A DNA stretch of 64,000 nucleotides from Tetracladium setigerum. Its lineage: Eukaryota > Ascomycota > Leotiomycetes > Helotiales. Below, one piece after another: positions 48,253 through 61,554 of this stretch (the stretch's first letter is position 1; each line of letters starts with the position of its first letter). The DNA lies in NCBI GenBank assembly GCA_031472005.1, contig PZJY01000006.1, positions 496,001 through 560,000 on the forward strand. Reading direction: 5' to 3'. The notes under the pieces were generated by a model. That model did not search any database. It had not been told where the DNA came from and saw only the letters and a list, made by a program, of their open reading frames with translations. Made by a program: the position numbers and the translations under genes.

Positions 48253-51200
48253 ATGCTTAGAGACAAGAAACCCCCAACCGGTCCCAGACCTGAGTATCTA
48301 CCACCCAAGAAGTATGTACAGTCGTCAAATTTCAACAACTGTCGATCTGCAGACAGACTGCTAACATACTGTAGCCAGGAGAACCATTCTGTGGGCGCGA
48401 GACCTCGCGCTCAATCTGGGAGAGAGCCTGCCCTTCACGCTTCGGCCCAAAACAACCACTCCCTCTTCTCGTTCGGTGGAAACACACATTCCGAGGATAA
48501 CACGACCGGCTCCTTCGAATTCTTACCCTCGCCCAGTTTCGACGATCTTGCCAGCAGCATTGCAGGCTCCACGAACGAGTTTAACTTCGACACAAAAGCA
48601 ACGGGTGACAGCATTTTACCAGAGAAACGAACACTTGACAACATGGAGGCTTCCGAGGCCAGAGGTTCAGGAACAAACAAGGGACTGAATGGACCCCGAC
48701 CGGCACGAACTGGTTCACTGTTACGCCGGCAGAGCAATTCGACACGACAGAGTAGCATCTCCTCCACGGTGTCAGGGGGCTCAATGGATCCTCCAAGCGC
48801 GCCTGTAGGCACTCGAGTTCGGAGACAGAGTCAATATCCTCCCGTATCAGGAAGTGCGGCAGTAAATGCAGTCAGAGCTCCAAGAAAATCCGTGGGGCCA
48901 GGGACAATTGAGACGGATTATACTCGACCAGCACAGAGACGAAGGCCGAGCCTGGCATCGAGTACAACATCACAGGGTGCAGCAGACAATAGCGCAATTT
49001 TCACAAGGGCTAATGTTAGCGGAGCTCCGACTTATACAGATGGAGCTCGAGGACTTACCGCGTCAAGGGCGGCCAAGACGAAATCATTACAACCCCCTTC
49101 GAGACAGGGTCAGGCACATTTGTCTGTCCACACCAATACCCCGGAACACACGAGATCTGCCTCCTTTGCAGCCAGATCACCAGGCAAGCTCAATGGCCGA
49201 GGCACGTCAACTCCATCGTCGGCAAAAAGAATGTCTGTGATGCCAGGATCGGGTCCTTCGCACGCAACAGGACTTGGTGCGAGGACAATAAGTCCTACAG
49301 ATGCCAGAAGGGCCAAAAGATTATCTGTGATGCATCCTGCACCGCCTATGCCGAATACACCTCAGACACCCCAACAGGAAGGATCCAGACGAACTTCGTC
49401 CCGGTCACCCTCAATGTTACCTAGAAAGGCTACAACACCATCTTCGTCACGTACTACGCCGGATATCAATCGTAAGTCTTACAGTTCTGGGTTATCAGCT
49501 GCATCAAGTACAAGCTATAACACCGCTCGTACTTCGATAGGCTCGTTGCAACCACGCATGCCCCAATTTCCACCTCCGCCAAACTCTTCGAGGTTACCCA
49601 CGCCAAAACCTAGAATCCATAGCTCTGCTGGAAACGAAGAAGAGCAGGAAGTCCCACCGGTTCCTGCTATACCGAAAGCCTACGAATCCCCCAAAGACTC
49701 GCCGGTTGATACACCTTTCTTCAACAATCGAAAATCAAGCATGCCATTTGATGCAAGTAGTATTAACAGTATTTCCACGAACAGCCTTTCTGGTCGAGGA
49801 TCTATTCGTGATCCGCCGCGAAATGAGGCAGAGACCAAATCGAGAAAATACACCCCGTCGAATGTCGATGCGGAACAACCAAAGCATACCCAGCCTGCCA
49901 AAAAGAAGAACTTGCAACCTCTCCGTTTACCACCACTGAACTTGTTGCCGTTGAGTACGCCTACAACTACGAAAATAGCAGCGTTACCAGACCCAGGTCC
50001 ATTGGATGGACAAATCACGCCCCCGCCTCGACGTGTGAACACAAAAACCCCTAGCACCCCAATGACTGCATCCAAAGCCTCATTTTTCTCACGAAATCGA
50101 TCAGATTCAAAGAATGAAGTGGTAAATAGCATGAGAAGCAGTAGTTCGATTCATCAGTTGCGCCCAACTACATCTTCTCAGACGGGAAGTAATCCTGATT
50201 TGACGAAACCCATACCGATCAATAATCATCAGCAAAGGCAGGAACAGCAGAGACAGGCAGTGTCACCATACATATCTTCGTCATTACCAAAACACAGTGG
50301 AGAGCATTCTTTTATGCCAAGATCAAAGACTAGTGGAGATTTCTCCGCCTATGAATCTTCGGAACCACAGAGGCCACCCAGACTGACTGGGCCTAGAGCT
50401 CAGAAGTTGACGAAAACACAAAAGGTTTCAACTCCGACTGCTTCGAGCCCCGAAGAGCCGGGTACTCCGTCGTCTGGTACCTCGCTGCGAAGGAAGTTGA
50501 GTTTGGGATGGAAGCGAAGCACATCAAAGAGTAATATTAATACTTCGCACGCCGCCAGCGAGAGGGCTTCAGAGCACGCTCCACAACCTCCAAAACATGA
50601 CAACATGCCGCCACCAAGAATTCCCGCTTCAGCTGCGATAAACAACGGCAGCACACACACAGTCCCAAGTCCAAGTCCATCTGCCAAATCGATAAACTAC
50701 TTGGATTCGAAGCGACGCAAGAGCTCTGTATCGAGCTTGAGCATGTTTGGTGGCCATGATAGAACGCGAAGTGATAGCTGGGGCCTAGCCGGTAGCCCCA
50801 AGAAAGAGACAGCCCCAGACCGCCTTGACAAATCCATGTCTACATCGCGGTCCGCTACCTCTGTCATGGGCAGGGTGTTGGGTTCCAAGCCCTCCAGCAG
50901 CAGTATCAAAACCTTGGATCCATGGAAGGTTGATCTCGACAGAGATGATTTAATTGCAGAAGAAGAGATGAGGAAGTTGGCCACGAAAAGGAAGGAAACC
51001 GAGCAAGCGGCCAGACAGTTAGATGCATTACGGAAGCGTGCGACGCCAAAAGAACGGGTCAGCCCTCATCAGGCTATCCAGATGGCCAATCTCAACATCT
51101 TTGAACGCGGAGAGATTGTTGATTTCAAGGATGTCTATTTCTGCGGAACGGCCAATGCTGCGAAGCATGTGGGCGAATTGTCGGCTGATTTGGCAAATTT

Positions 51201-52612
51201 CGGTTACGATGATGAGCGGGGCGATTATAGTATTGCCATGGGGGATCATCTCAGTTATAGATACGAGATTGTAGATATTCTGGGGAAAGGCAGCTTCGGG
51301 CAAGTTGTCAGATGTATTGATCACAAGACTGGAGGATTGGTTGCCATCAAGATCATCCGAAACAAAAAGAGATTCCATCAGCAAGCATTGGTAGAAGTCA
51401 ACATTCTCCAAAAGCTTCGCGAATGGGTACGTTCAATTCCTTCTCGTCCTTCTCAATTGCTAACGAAAATAGGACCCTCAAAATAAGCACAGTATGGTCA
51501 GTTTTGTGCAAAGTTTCTACTTCCGTGGACACCTCTGCATTTCAACTGAACTTCTGGATATGAATCTGTACGAGTTCATCAAGTCGAACGCATTCCGAGG
51601 CTTCTCTCTCAAGATCGTCAGGCGCTTCACCAAGCAACTTCTAAGCAGTCTTTTACTCTTGAAGCAGCACAAAGTTATCCATTGCGATTTAAAGCCCGAA
51701 AATATTCTCCTCGCCCATCCTATGCACTCTGAGATCAAAGTCATCGATTTCGGATCCAGCTGTTTCGAGAATGAAAAGGTCTACACTTACATTCAATCTC
51801 GATTCTACCGATCACCAGAAGTCATTCTCGGCATGACCTATGGAATGCCAATTGATATGTGGAGTGTGGGTTGTATCTTGGCCGAGCTGTACACTGGTGT
51901 TCCGATCTTCCCTGGTGAGAACGAACAGGAACAACTTGCTTGCATTATGGAGGTCTTTGGTCCTCCTGAGAAACACTTGATTGAAAAGAGTACCCGGAAG
52001 AAGCTCTTCTTTGACTCGATGGGCAAGCCACGTCTCACGGTGTCATCTAAGGGAAGGAGGAGACGACCATCCTCCAAGACGCTTCAGCAAGCCCTGAAAT
52101 GTGATGACGAACCCTTTTTAGACTTCCTCAGTCGCTGCCTCAGATGGGATCCCGATCGTCGTATGAAGCCCGAGGAGGCTGTTCGGCATGAATTCATGAC
52201 TGGTCAAAAATCTGCCATGCCGCCACCCCGTTTATCAGCTCGAAACGACTCTCCCATCAAGCGAACGAATACGGTCAACAATCGACCCCTCCCAGAACCT
52301 CCATCAACCACCTTCAGGAATGGCATGGCTGTACGAACAAGAGATGCTTCAAATACCAGCCCTACCAAAACCGCAGCGACAACCACAACGACTACTCGCA
52401 GACAGTCAACTGTCAATGGTATGGGAACCTCAGGCGTGCCTCCGCCTCTATCCAACAATAATAGCGTTGGAACCAGACGCGTGAGTACCGGGCCTGGCTT
52501 TGCCGCAGGGAGCAGTGGTCTTCCGCGAGTGACGAGAAGCGTCAGTGCAAAGAACAGTGACCTGGCTGCCGTTGGGGCGGCCACGGTCGCCATGAACAAC
52601 AGGCGTCTATGA
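48253..52612 (+). CDS. DYRK-family protein kinase, Pom1-like
   Basis: A dual-specificity kinase of about 1416 residues. Exons: 48253-48311, 48375-51426 and 51473-52612. The first 900 residues are low-complexity, rich in Ser, Pro, Thr and Arg, with several RRQS- and KRMSVMPGSG-like blocks. The kinase domain spans about residues 980-1280: the glycine loop ILGKGSFGQVV, VAIKIIRNKKRFHQQA with the Lys, HCDLKPENILL, IDFGSSC (DYRK-specific DFG context), the activation-loop YTYIQSRFYRSPEVILG with the Y-x-Y pair, and DMWSVGCILAEL. A short basic tail follows. By family knowledge the second Tyr of YxY is autophosphorylated during translation. Fission-yeast Pom1 sets cell polarity and division size from the cell ends. 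The N-terminal region is disordered as in Pom1 homologues. The first intron is 63 bases and has no stop, so its retention would stay in frame. Confidence 0.92.
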
Positions 52613-53811
52613 GGCAAACGATGAATGACAAACGAAAAACAACAAAAATGATATCCTCCTGTTCTGCTCTTTTTTGGCGGATTTTTAGACATAGCCAGCC
52701 AGCCCTCCCCCGATAAATCAAATAATATTCTTTTGCTCCTCCTTCCTTCCTCCTTCCTTCCTCCCTCTTCCTTGAATAATTCCTCTTCTTCTTGAAAGAA
52801 GCGTATTCTGCGAAGCATTGCATTGTTGCCTTGTCTGTCATTGCTTGCGGTTTGTTGATATTTTATTTGCATGTCCCAGATACATACCACACTACGATTA
52901 CTTTTTGGTCTCTTTCCTTCTACGTCTCCAGAAACGAACGGATAAAAATTGGGAGTTAGCAGGTGGAGTGGAGAGGTATTTAGTGTGAGGAAGAGAGGTG
53001 AGTGATTGTGCAGATGTAATGATCAATGTCTTCAAAGTAGCTAACGATGAATTGGATATATATCCGATCACGGATCTGGTACGACTTCATGAGCGAGGCA
53101 AACATTTTCGTTTCCGGCCCTGTCGTCAGGGGAGGAGCATTGGCGGAGAAGAGTACATGGAGGATATGCTTGTTTTAACAACTTCCATCTTCTACTTGCA
53201 CAGGCTAATGGACCTTTTCATCTAGTTAGATATTCTATCTTAATCTTCCAATAGTCGCAATTGGTATGATTGGGATTGTGATCCTTCTCTCAACCTCAAA
53301 AAGAGACAAAAGGAACTGCGGGAAAATTTTGTCAGAAATCGATTATCTCGGTTCCTTCCATCTTCATTTCCTCTCTGACGAGTTTTCTCATCCCAATCAC
53401 ATTGGGTGGCGCCATGTATGAGTGGCTCAGCTGGCACGCGATGGCACCTCTCATCATTGGAGCTGCTGGTCTCATCGTCTCCGTCATGTACGAAGCCAAG
53501 TTTTGCTACCTACAAAGTCATACCAATTTCCCTATTCGAAAATCGTTCCACCGCCTATCTCATTCCTCGCAACATCAATACACGGCATGGTACTCTGGTC
53601 AATACTCTACTATATACCGCTATAATTTGAAGCCGTGAAAGGGAAAGACTCCGATAATGACAGGGGTCTCAGTCTTACCTCAAAACACTCACAGATGGTA
53701 TGTTGAATAATCCCCCAAATTATATCACAACCCCACTTAACTCTCCTTCTAACTCCCTAGTCATGCGCTCCTCATTTGCTAGCAAGCCTAGCCGTGGCAA
53801 GCTGTCTACAT
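52613..53811. other. convergent 3' region, about 1.2 kb
   Basis: The 3' ends of the kinase and the NTPase-like gene face each other. A pyrimidine-rich stretch with CCTT units lies at about 52735-52775. Short open frames near 53.0-53.6 kb overlap in all frames and show no conserved block. No gene supported. Confidence 0.45.
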
Positions 53812-55989
53812 TTAGAATGAGATCTGGTTCCTCGAACGCGCCCTTATTATATCCGTCCCTGGCGTGCTGGTGAATAGCACTTTGATGGAGGCGGGCATGC
53901 TATAATCTGCGGCGAGTTGAATCAGGCTTGAGAAGACTTTCAAGGCGTCGGTTTCAAATTCTTCCCGCTCGAACAGGACCGCTCCATCAATCAAGACAAG
54001 AAGGGTCATCGTCTGAGGCAGCTGCCGCACCAGCCAGACTAGCAAATTAGTCATCGCATCAAGATTACCTTCCTGTACGCCTGTTAGGTAGACGTCCTGA
54101 GATAGAGACCGCATGTCGAACGGGTGCTGTCTTAGTAGCTGGACGATCAGACTGGTTAGCATGGCGCGCCCGCCAACACGCCCTTCACACTCGGCCGCAT
54201 CGATGTGAAGGCCGCAAAAGAACAGCGTGGACATGAAATTCTGTCTGCCCCGCAGCGCCTGGGCTAGGTTCGTGCAGAACAAAGAGAGTGGCGAAACTCC
54301 GGCGATGGTTCTGGGCAGACGGAAGTCCCAGTGGACCAGGAGCTTGGCCGAGGAGGGCGACACGATCCAGTTCTGGAAGAGCAGCGTGCCAATGATTCGC
54401 TCAGTCAACGCCCGTTCACTCATGGGGAGCTGCTCTTTCTTGTCCATGACGAAGGAGACATCGGCTATGTTGTCGTTGGAGGTGTCAAGCATCTGTAGCA
54501 GGGTCTCCTGACTGATGTGCCACTCCAGGGCCGGTGGCCGTGCCTGCTGTGGCGGAAGAGCAGATAGGTTCAGTTGAAATGGTGAAGCAGTGCGTAGTAT
54601 GACGTTCTCGGCTCTGAGATAGATAGCCTCCAGTTGAGCGGCCTTGGCCTCTTCTCGGGCTGCCTTAGCCGCCTCTTCAGCGGCCTTGATCTTCTCTGTC
54701 ATACATTTGAGGTTAGAAAGACTTGCTGTCTTTAACGTCCCGAGTGGGCTCGGCTTACCGTTCTTTTCCCGCTCGTGTTCTACGAGAAGCCAGTGGAAAC
54801 TCTTGATTCCGTCGCCTACTATTTGGGTGAACTGCTCGAACATCTTTCTTGTCTCTTGGGAATCTACGGGAAGAATGGTTTCTATCAGCTGTGCAATTCC
54901 CGAATAGTTTGAGAGGCGGAATCAAACGGCAGGGAAGGCGTACACAAATTGACCTGGAAGAAGTGCGACTTAGTAGCTTCCTGCATAAGATTTTTACTTT
55001 TCGTCTCAATCATGTCGAGACGGTCTACCAGTTTCTTCGCGTAGTCGCTCCCACTGACGAGAGCGGATCCACCCCTGATGACTGTATATATGGTAGCGCA
55101 CATTAGTCTTCCAAGCGTTCGTCAACCGAACTGCGGGGACTTACACTGGTTGCTTATGAAGAAGCCAATGGCATGTTCTATTGCATCTAGTGTCGTCGCG
55201 GTCAAGTCTACAGATGCATTCTCGATATTCTTGTCACCCGGGAAATTTGATATAAAGAGCTCGACGTCTGAGAATATGGGAATCAGACCGTCGAAGTCTT
55301 CCAGGACCCTGGTGCGCACGCTCGTGGCAGTCTTGACGGCCTGGGTCGCTCTATCATCAGCTATGAAGTTCTCCGACTAAACGTTCTCGGATATACATTC
55401 GTCTTACATCTAGAAGAACTTCCACGGCTCCTACGACTGGAGTGGCAAATGAGCTTTGAGGGATAACCTTTGAGGCAATCTTGACAGTCTCTGCCCCTGG
55501 GGCAATGTTGTCGGCAGCCTTCCTGCGTACCTTCCGCAACCATCCCCCGACCGATCCTCCATCCTCCTGATACTTTTTGCGCGCCAAAGTAAGCGTGTCG
55601 TAGACAGCGTCCCAGTCGGACTTGTCTCTGATACTGTAGAGAGTTGCAGAGCGGCCTTTGGGCTCCTTGGTTAACTTAAATCTGTCCATAGCTGCAGAGA
55701 AGATGCCATTCCAAAATTTCATAGCATTCGTGTCCGTGAAAATTGGCCGAGGAGGAGGGTCAGTGTTGTTGAGAGCTGTCGTCGAAGCGCCAGTAGATAC
55801 CATGCCATTGTTCGACACTGGCACCAGAGCCTGGCTGATTGGGACGTATTGTTGAACCATCGGATCGTACTGCATGGACGAAGTTGCGAAGACGGGATGA
55901 TACCTTGGAAGGCGATTGTCAATAAAAGCAACAGCTGGGGGATGGCGACTATGTGTCGTCGGCAGTCTGGAAGAGTCCGGATTCGCCAT
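53812..55989 (-). CDS. NTPase-like fungal protein without a visible P-loop
   Basis: A protein of 651 residues in five exons: 55989-55408, 55376-55145, 55081-54954, 54888-54759 and 54695-53812. The start MANPDSSRLPTT was chosen over a longer frame because it lies close to the first conserved block. The N-terminal third (DKSDWDAVYDTLTLARKKYQ, GGWLRKVRRKAADNIAPG) looks like the helical adaptor region of fungal STAND-type proteins. The middle has a short coiled coil (KIKAAEEAAKAAREEAKAAQ). The C-terminal part has FFCGLH, GGRAMLTSLIVQLLRQ and LVLIDGAVLFEREEFE, which resembles a Walker B-type strand of NACHT-like ATPases, but no GxxxxGK[ST] is present. It is head to head with the DUF7025 AAA ATPase, with 482 bases between their starts. 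The last intron (63 bases) could be retained in frame. Function unknown; a regulatory or defence-related partner is only a guess. Confidence 0.8.
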
Positions 55990-56471
55990 AATGAGGTCGT
56001 TTAACAAGGTGATGAGGCTGTGGAATTTGGGTGTTTTTAAGCACCAAATACAATACATAGAGTAAGCTCAGCCGCACAGATTATGAGGGATGGGTGGTGG
56101 GCAGGCTGCAGCTCTTTGATTGGCTGGTGCGACTTGAGGCACCTGTGTTTCCGGATCTGTTGCTGTGCTGGCAACACATCAGCGCTTATCGCAAGGCACC
56201 AAGTGGCCTGCAAGCTACTCGGTATACAGAACTCGGTATGCGTGCGGCACGGCTGTAGCGAAATGAGGGAGTGAGTGCTTCTCTCGATAGCTTACTCAAA
56301 TACCAAGGACGCGGATTCTTTCTTTCTCTTTCCTCTCATCGACAACCGCCTCGTTTATCTTGATTTATTCTCTGCGCCTTGCGGGCCAGGCACGCCTGTG
56401 ATCTGTATATTCCTACGTTTTGGCTGGTACCGTCGCCAACAGAAGTGAGCAACCTCAATTCAGAGCTCAAG
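55990..56471. promoter_or_regulatory. divergent promoter of the NTPase-like/AAA pair
   Basis: About 480 bases that must hold the promoters of both genes. No motif assigned by eye. Confidence 0.5.
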
Positions 56472-59400
56472 ATGTCCGGGACCTCAGACGATACCCCAGA
56501 CAATGGAGCGCCAACTCCTTTCACTTCATCTCTAGATGAGGAGAAAAGCTCTGGAGCGGATGACGCCGGCATGTCTGCCACAGCGGTGGGAGATGACCAG
56601 AAACCTGCACAACCAGGAGCTACCGGACTTGCTGCTGACATATCTTCTCTAAAATTGAAAATCCTTGAACTCGAGCGTCAGGCCAACGCTGATCCCGCAG
56701 GTCCTGAACATAAAAAATCCCATTCGAAGGTGACGGCAGACCTGGACCAGTACAGTCGGATGGAAGCATGCCTTTACAAACACCGAAAGGAGTGGGAGGT
56801 GAACGTAGGGCCTGGCGGATGGGACCGGGAGTATATGGACGCGCGACGTGTAGTCTTTGGGGAACATAACTGGCATCTAGACTTCACGAGCTGTGTCACG
56901 GAGAATGAGTACGAGCGGCCAGATCCATTTGACCCTTCCCACGATTGCGAAACTGGAAAGGCAGTAGTCAAGGACGAATACGACCTTGAAATCGACTTTG
57001 GTGGCCGCCGTGATAGGGTCCGCAAGCACTATGAATGGGAGTTGGACCGGCTGTTCTTAGCAGAAGAGATAGACAAACGCAAACGAGAAGAATTAAAGAA
57101 AGCCGAGCAGAAGAAGAAGCGGGATCGCCGCGTGGCTGAAGAGAAGGGGCAGCTCCGAGGAGCCGACAAAGCGGGAGCAGTAGCGGGAGCAGTAGCGGGA
57201 GCAGTAACAGGAGATGTAGCGGGAGCGGGAGCGGGAGGGGCCTTGATCAAGCCCAAGCCCAACTGGTTGGACTGGTATTCATTCCAGCGGCTCGCCCAGC
57301 GGGAGGAGAGGGATGCCTTTATGATTGATGTCCTCATCGGAGACCCAATTATTGACGATGAACTCGCCATCAATCGGTTTTGGTTCGGCTCATCAGGCCG
57401 ACGGGTCCACAAGCAACATCAGGATCGCAAGTCAGCTGACTCACTGGTACCCGGAAAGGATCCTCTCCCCGAGCGAATTCGCATCAAATCCGATGCTCTT
57501 CTTCAGATACTAGCCATCATTCTCGGCCCAGACGGAAGTTCGCTGAGTGAGGTGGATGAAGCGAGGGCCATTATGCTTCGGCCATTCAAGGCGCTCGTCT
57601 ATAGGGAGCAGGCGTTGCGGGACTGGTGCGCAGCGCTCGAGAAGAAGTTCAAGGTAGCTTCAAATACAGAGGAGGGAGCCGTTCAAGAGGAGCAGAAAAA
57701 CGGAACTGACACTGGCACTACTACTGAAAAGACATCCACAGACCAGCCGGCTGGAGAACATGAGAACCGCGATGACACAGCCAGCCAGATAGACGAAGAT
57801 GACGAAGGAGGAAAGGAAGAAGAGGACAAAGAGGATGATATAACAAAGTCAGTGGTCGCGCTCGAGCACTTAACATGTCTGCTCGACTTCATGGACTCGA
57901 CCATCTCGGCCAAGAGGGCGCATCTCAACGATCCGCAGTGCCGCAAGGTCTCCTTCTCTGACCTCTGGCAACTGTTTCGTCCGGGCGTGGAAGTCATCAG
58001 CAGCGACGGCAAGCAGGCATACCGCGTCATCGGCGTCACCAATTCCAAACATCGCGTCGCTCCTGCCTGGGAGAAGTGGTACAATCCCTCAACCAACAAG
58101 GACCCGGGCAGGCGCACCAAACCCCCTTTAGTGTTAGTTGCGTTTATATCGATTTTGACGGAAAGCATGTCGGTCCTGTGGTCAAAGTCTTTGACTTCCA
58201 GAGGTTCGATGGCGAAAGGGAGGTCATCACACTGGAAGTCTACCCCCTGAGATTCCACCCCGTCAAACAGTCTGAATTCAGTGAGATGGAGTGGAAAGAG
58301 CTCGAGCCTTTCCCCACGATTGAAAAATACCGACAGAAGCTGATCCGGCGAGGCACCAAGTTCCTCGAGGTCGCAGCTGTTAAGCACATGTACTATGCCG
58401 GACCAACGTTAGAGGTTCGAGACGAGGTAGAGAGCCCCGTTGTCATCGACTTCGAAATGACTTTCACCATGAAAGACGAACAGATAAAAGACGAACCAAG
58501 GAGAATCAGACCGGATGGAGACTCACCTCAAGAAACCGCAAGAGCGAAGATGTTGTGGAAGCCGCAGCTTCAGACGCTGATAGGCAATACGTTGCTGGAG
58601 CAAGACGAGGAAGGTGTATGCCGCGGAGAATGCTGTCGAAATGAATTTGTGCACGATGACGCATATGTAGACAGAAAGCAGAGAGCCGAGTACATCAACA
58701 GCCTCCTGCCAAAAGCAAGCGCCATAGATGAACAGCCTTCGATTGCCATCATCCCCCGGCCTTTAAAGGAGCTGTCGATCAGTGCTCACTGCGTATCAGA
58801 AAGCGATCTGGTTATAATGTCATATCGTGTTTTTGGTTTTGTTCTGCGTAGTCGAAAATGGGGTGAGCGGTTTTCCTAAGTTGTCTATCGTGGGTATCTA
58901 TTAACATTGCCTTAATTCTAGCCAAGTTGGATCTCTCTCATTTGACCTACGTCCATAATGTGGAGACGCCCGCGGCCCCGTCTCCGATGCCCAGAGGTAA
59001 GGACTCTCAGGGGAATGAGGAGACTGTCACCGCGTTTGACCGCCTGGTGCTCGAACAAGGTCATGAGTCGATGATTGTATCGCTCATTGCCCAGCATTTC
59101 CGAGACAAAAAGTCGGCCACAGGCCACAGAGAGGAGACTGATATCGTCAAAGGGAAAGGTAATTGCATCGCCTTTAAATGCTGTCGGAATGGCAGTCTGA
59201 CAGTGGTTACAGGAAAAGGTCTAATTCTACTTCTGCACGGCGCTCCTGGAGTGGGGAAAACATCTACTGCTGGTCCGTACTGTCACCACCTTGTCCCTCT
59301 TGAATTAAAATGCTAAACAATTTATTCTTACAGAGGTTGTGGCCGAACAGTTCAAGAAACCATTGTTCCAATTGACCTGTGGTAAGTAGAAAACCCGGCT

Positions 59401-60726
59401 TATGCTATAACCCCTTTTATGTGCAACTACTTACACTAGTCCGCAAATACCAGGAGATCTAGGAACAACTGCGGCAGAAGTCGAGCGAGCCTTGGAGTTG
59501 AATTTCTCGCTAGCAAATAGGTGGGACTGCATCCTTCTCCTCGACGAGGCCGACGTATTCCTTGCCGAGAGGACGAAGGAGGACTTCAAGCGAAATGGGC
59601 TCGTAGCAGGTTAGTAAATGTTCATGCATACACACCATTCTAACTTTAACCGGCTATATCAGTTTTTCTCCGCCTGATGGAGTACTATGCCGGCATTCTC
59701 TTTTTGACGACAAATCGCGTTGGGGACTTTGACGAAGCCTTTACGTCACGTATCCATGTCAGCCTTTACTACCCAGAACTAAATTCGTCAAAAACTGTTC
59801 AGGTATTCAAAATCAACCTGCAAATGATCGAGGATCGCTTCAAGAGAAAACGTCGAGTGATTAAAATCGACTGGATGGGCATCGCTGGCTTTGCGGCTGA
59901 ACACTTTGTCGGCCACCCACATGCGCGCTGGAACGGCCGGCAGATCCGTAATGCCTGTCAGACGGCATTGGCGCTTGCCGAATTCGATGCCCAGCGAAGG
60001 AGCCTCAAGGACATTGAAAACCCCGACGTGGTAGTCATGCTAGATGTGGCTCACTTCATGATTGTCCGTAACGCCTATCTCGAGTTCACCAAGTACATGC
60101 ACGATCTACACGGCTCGAGCTCCTCCCGAAGGGCTAAAGAGGCCAAACTGCGTGCCATTTGGATTGATGAAAACAATAATGTCGTCGGCGGCGCGGGAAC
60201 GGACAAGAAGATGGCCTTCGTCGTCTCCACGCAGGGCCAGCCCGGCGCGAACTACCAACAGCAACATCCAGCACAGCAGAGATCACAACATTCGTATCCG
60301 CAACATGGTGATTTCCAGCAGCCGGGCGCGCAGCATCAGCAGTATCAACAGCCGCATCAACAGCAGCAGTATTATCAGCAAAACCAGAACTTCGGCCCCA
60401 CGCAGACACGTTACACTCCTGACCCGACTGCTATTGGAGTACAAATTCAGCAGCCCTCCGGCGGCTCGAATTGGAATAACCCAGGGGCCACCGGAGTGGA
60501 TCAAACTCGTTCTCAACAACCCGGTGGGGAACAGAGCCATGTGTCAGCTACACAGCAAACGACACAGGTGGCACAACCGCAAATGCAACAGCAACAATCC
60601 ACTGCGCCTTGGTTGAACGAGAGAATTGAAACCCTGTACGCATCTGGACAGCAAGGCGCGGGGCAACTGCCACCAGCTGGGGATACTAGGTATCCGCCGG
60701 GGCTAGGTCCTTCTAACTGGCAATAG
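56472..60726 (+). CDS. DUF7025 AAA ATPase with Gln-rich tail, one frame break
   Basis: An AAA ATPase of about 1318 residues. Exons: 56472-58862, 58922-59158, 59213-59272, 59334-59381, 59454-59609 and 59663-60726. The N-terminal 400 residues are charged and include a short Gly/Ala/Val repeat at 57171-57240. DUF7025-like blocks lie at about residues 490-600, with DLWQLFRPGVEVIS, then VSCVYIDFDGKHVGP and VVKVFDFQRFDGER. The AAA domain has Walker A GAPGVGKTSTA, Walker B CILLLDEADVFLAER, the sensor FLTTNRVGDFDEAFTSR and the lid WNGRQIRNACQTAL. The tail from about 60200 on is rich in Gln, Pro and Ser. At the C run 58122-58126 the frame steps by one base; six C instead of five would give KPPFSVSCVYIDFDG. 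Members of this family are abundant in filamentous fungi and largely uncharacterised. Confidence 0.87.
57171..57240 (+). repeat. 12-bp coding tandem repeat
   Basis: The unit GCGGGAGCAGTA occurs three times with further decayed copies, encoding a Gly-Ala-Val stretch inside the AAA protein. Such runs expand and contract easily. Confidence 0.85.
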
Positions 60727-61554
60727 ATACTTCCAAGTTTAGTAGATATCCGCCCAAGCTTTTGTCGGTTTTTTTTCTAGGTTGGATGGGACGCTTAAAG
60801 ACAAACCGACGGGATTTTTGAACATGAAAATGTATAATGACTAATGATCTTCTATTACTATTCTACCACCTCTCTTCGTAGTATAGGGACTAAAACATAG
60901 GTAGCCATGTAACCGGTTGCCAGAAAATAGGTTGTTGTTTTCAGAGACAGAGGGAGGACGTTTTCTCATTTTAGGCTAGTTATCAGCCGCCGGTGAATGT
61001 GTTTCTTTTTGGCCTGCTCCACTTTTGAGGAGTTGTTGAGGTACTCAAATATCGAATCTCTGGTTTCATACCTCAGACAGAAGTTCAAAACATAGAGTAC
61101 ATCCGGCAGCTGTTCTTATTTCAGCGTCTTGATTTAACTGGGATCATAATACCAATCATGTTGTCCTGTGACTTCCGAAAAACTTGATGCTATGATAGAG
61201 AGTAATACATTCCACGTAAGGCTTGTACTTGGGCCATATGAAGTCTACACAATGCACAAGGTCAAGATTGAGCCTCAATGAATCCATTATTACTTTTTAG
61301 AAGGGTCAACATCGAGCCTCAAAGAACACGATAAAAGAAAGGCCATCATCGAGTCTCAAAAGCATCAACAGATGACCTCGGGCTCTGACATAACGACAAA
61401 GAATAGCTGACTGGAATGTTTCTAGTGCTGACTTCAGTGTCAGGTATTGTGGCTCAAATAAAAATAAAGAGTTTTTGAAAAGGAAGCCAAAGTCGAGTGC
61501 GACTTTTAGAAAAAACTGTATCGAAAAAAACTGTTCATAAAAATATAATTGAAT
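60727..61554. other. intergenic region with degenerate repeats
   Basis: About 830 bases after the AAA ATPase. It includes the decayed repeat units at 61258-61362. No protein gene seen. Confidence 0.5.
61258..61362. repeat. three degenerate 25-bp units
   Basis: Units of the form AAGGTCAAGATTGAGCCTCA appear at about 61258, 61301 and 61339 with changes, spaced about 40 bases apart. A weaker relative lies near 61480 (AAGCCAAAGTCGAGTGCG). They look like an old tandem array. Confidence 0.65.
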
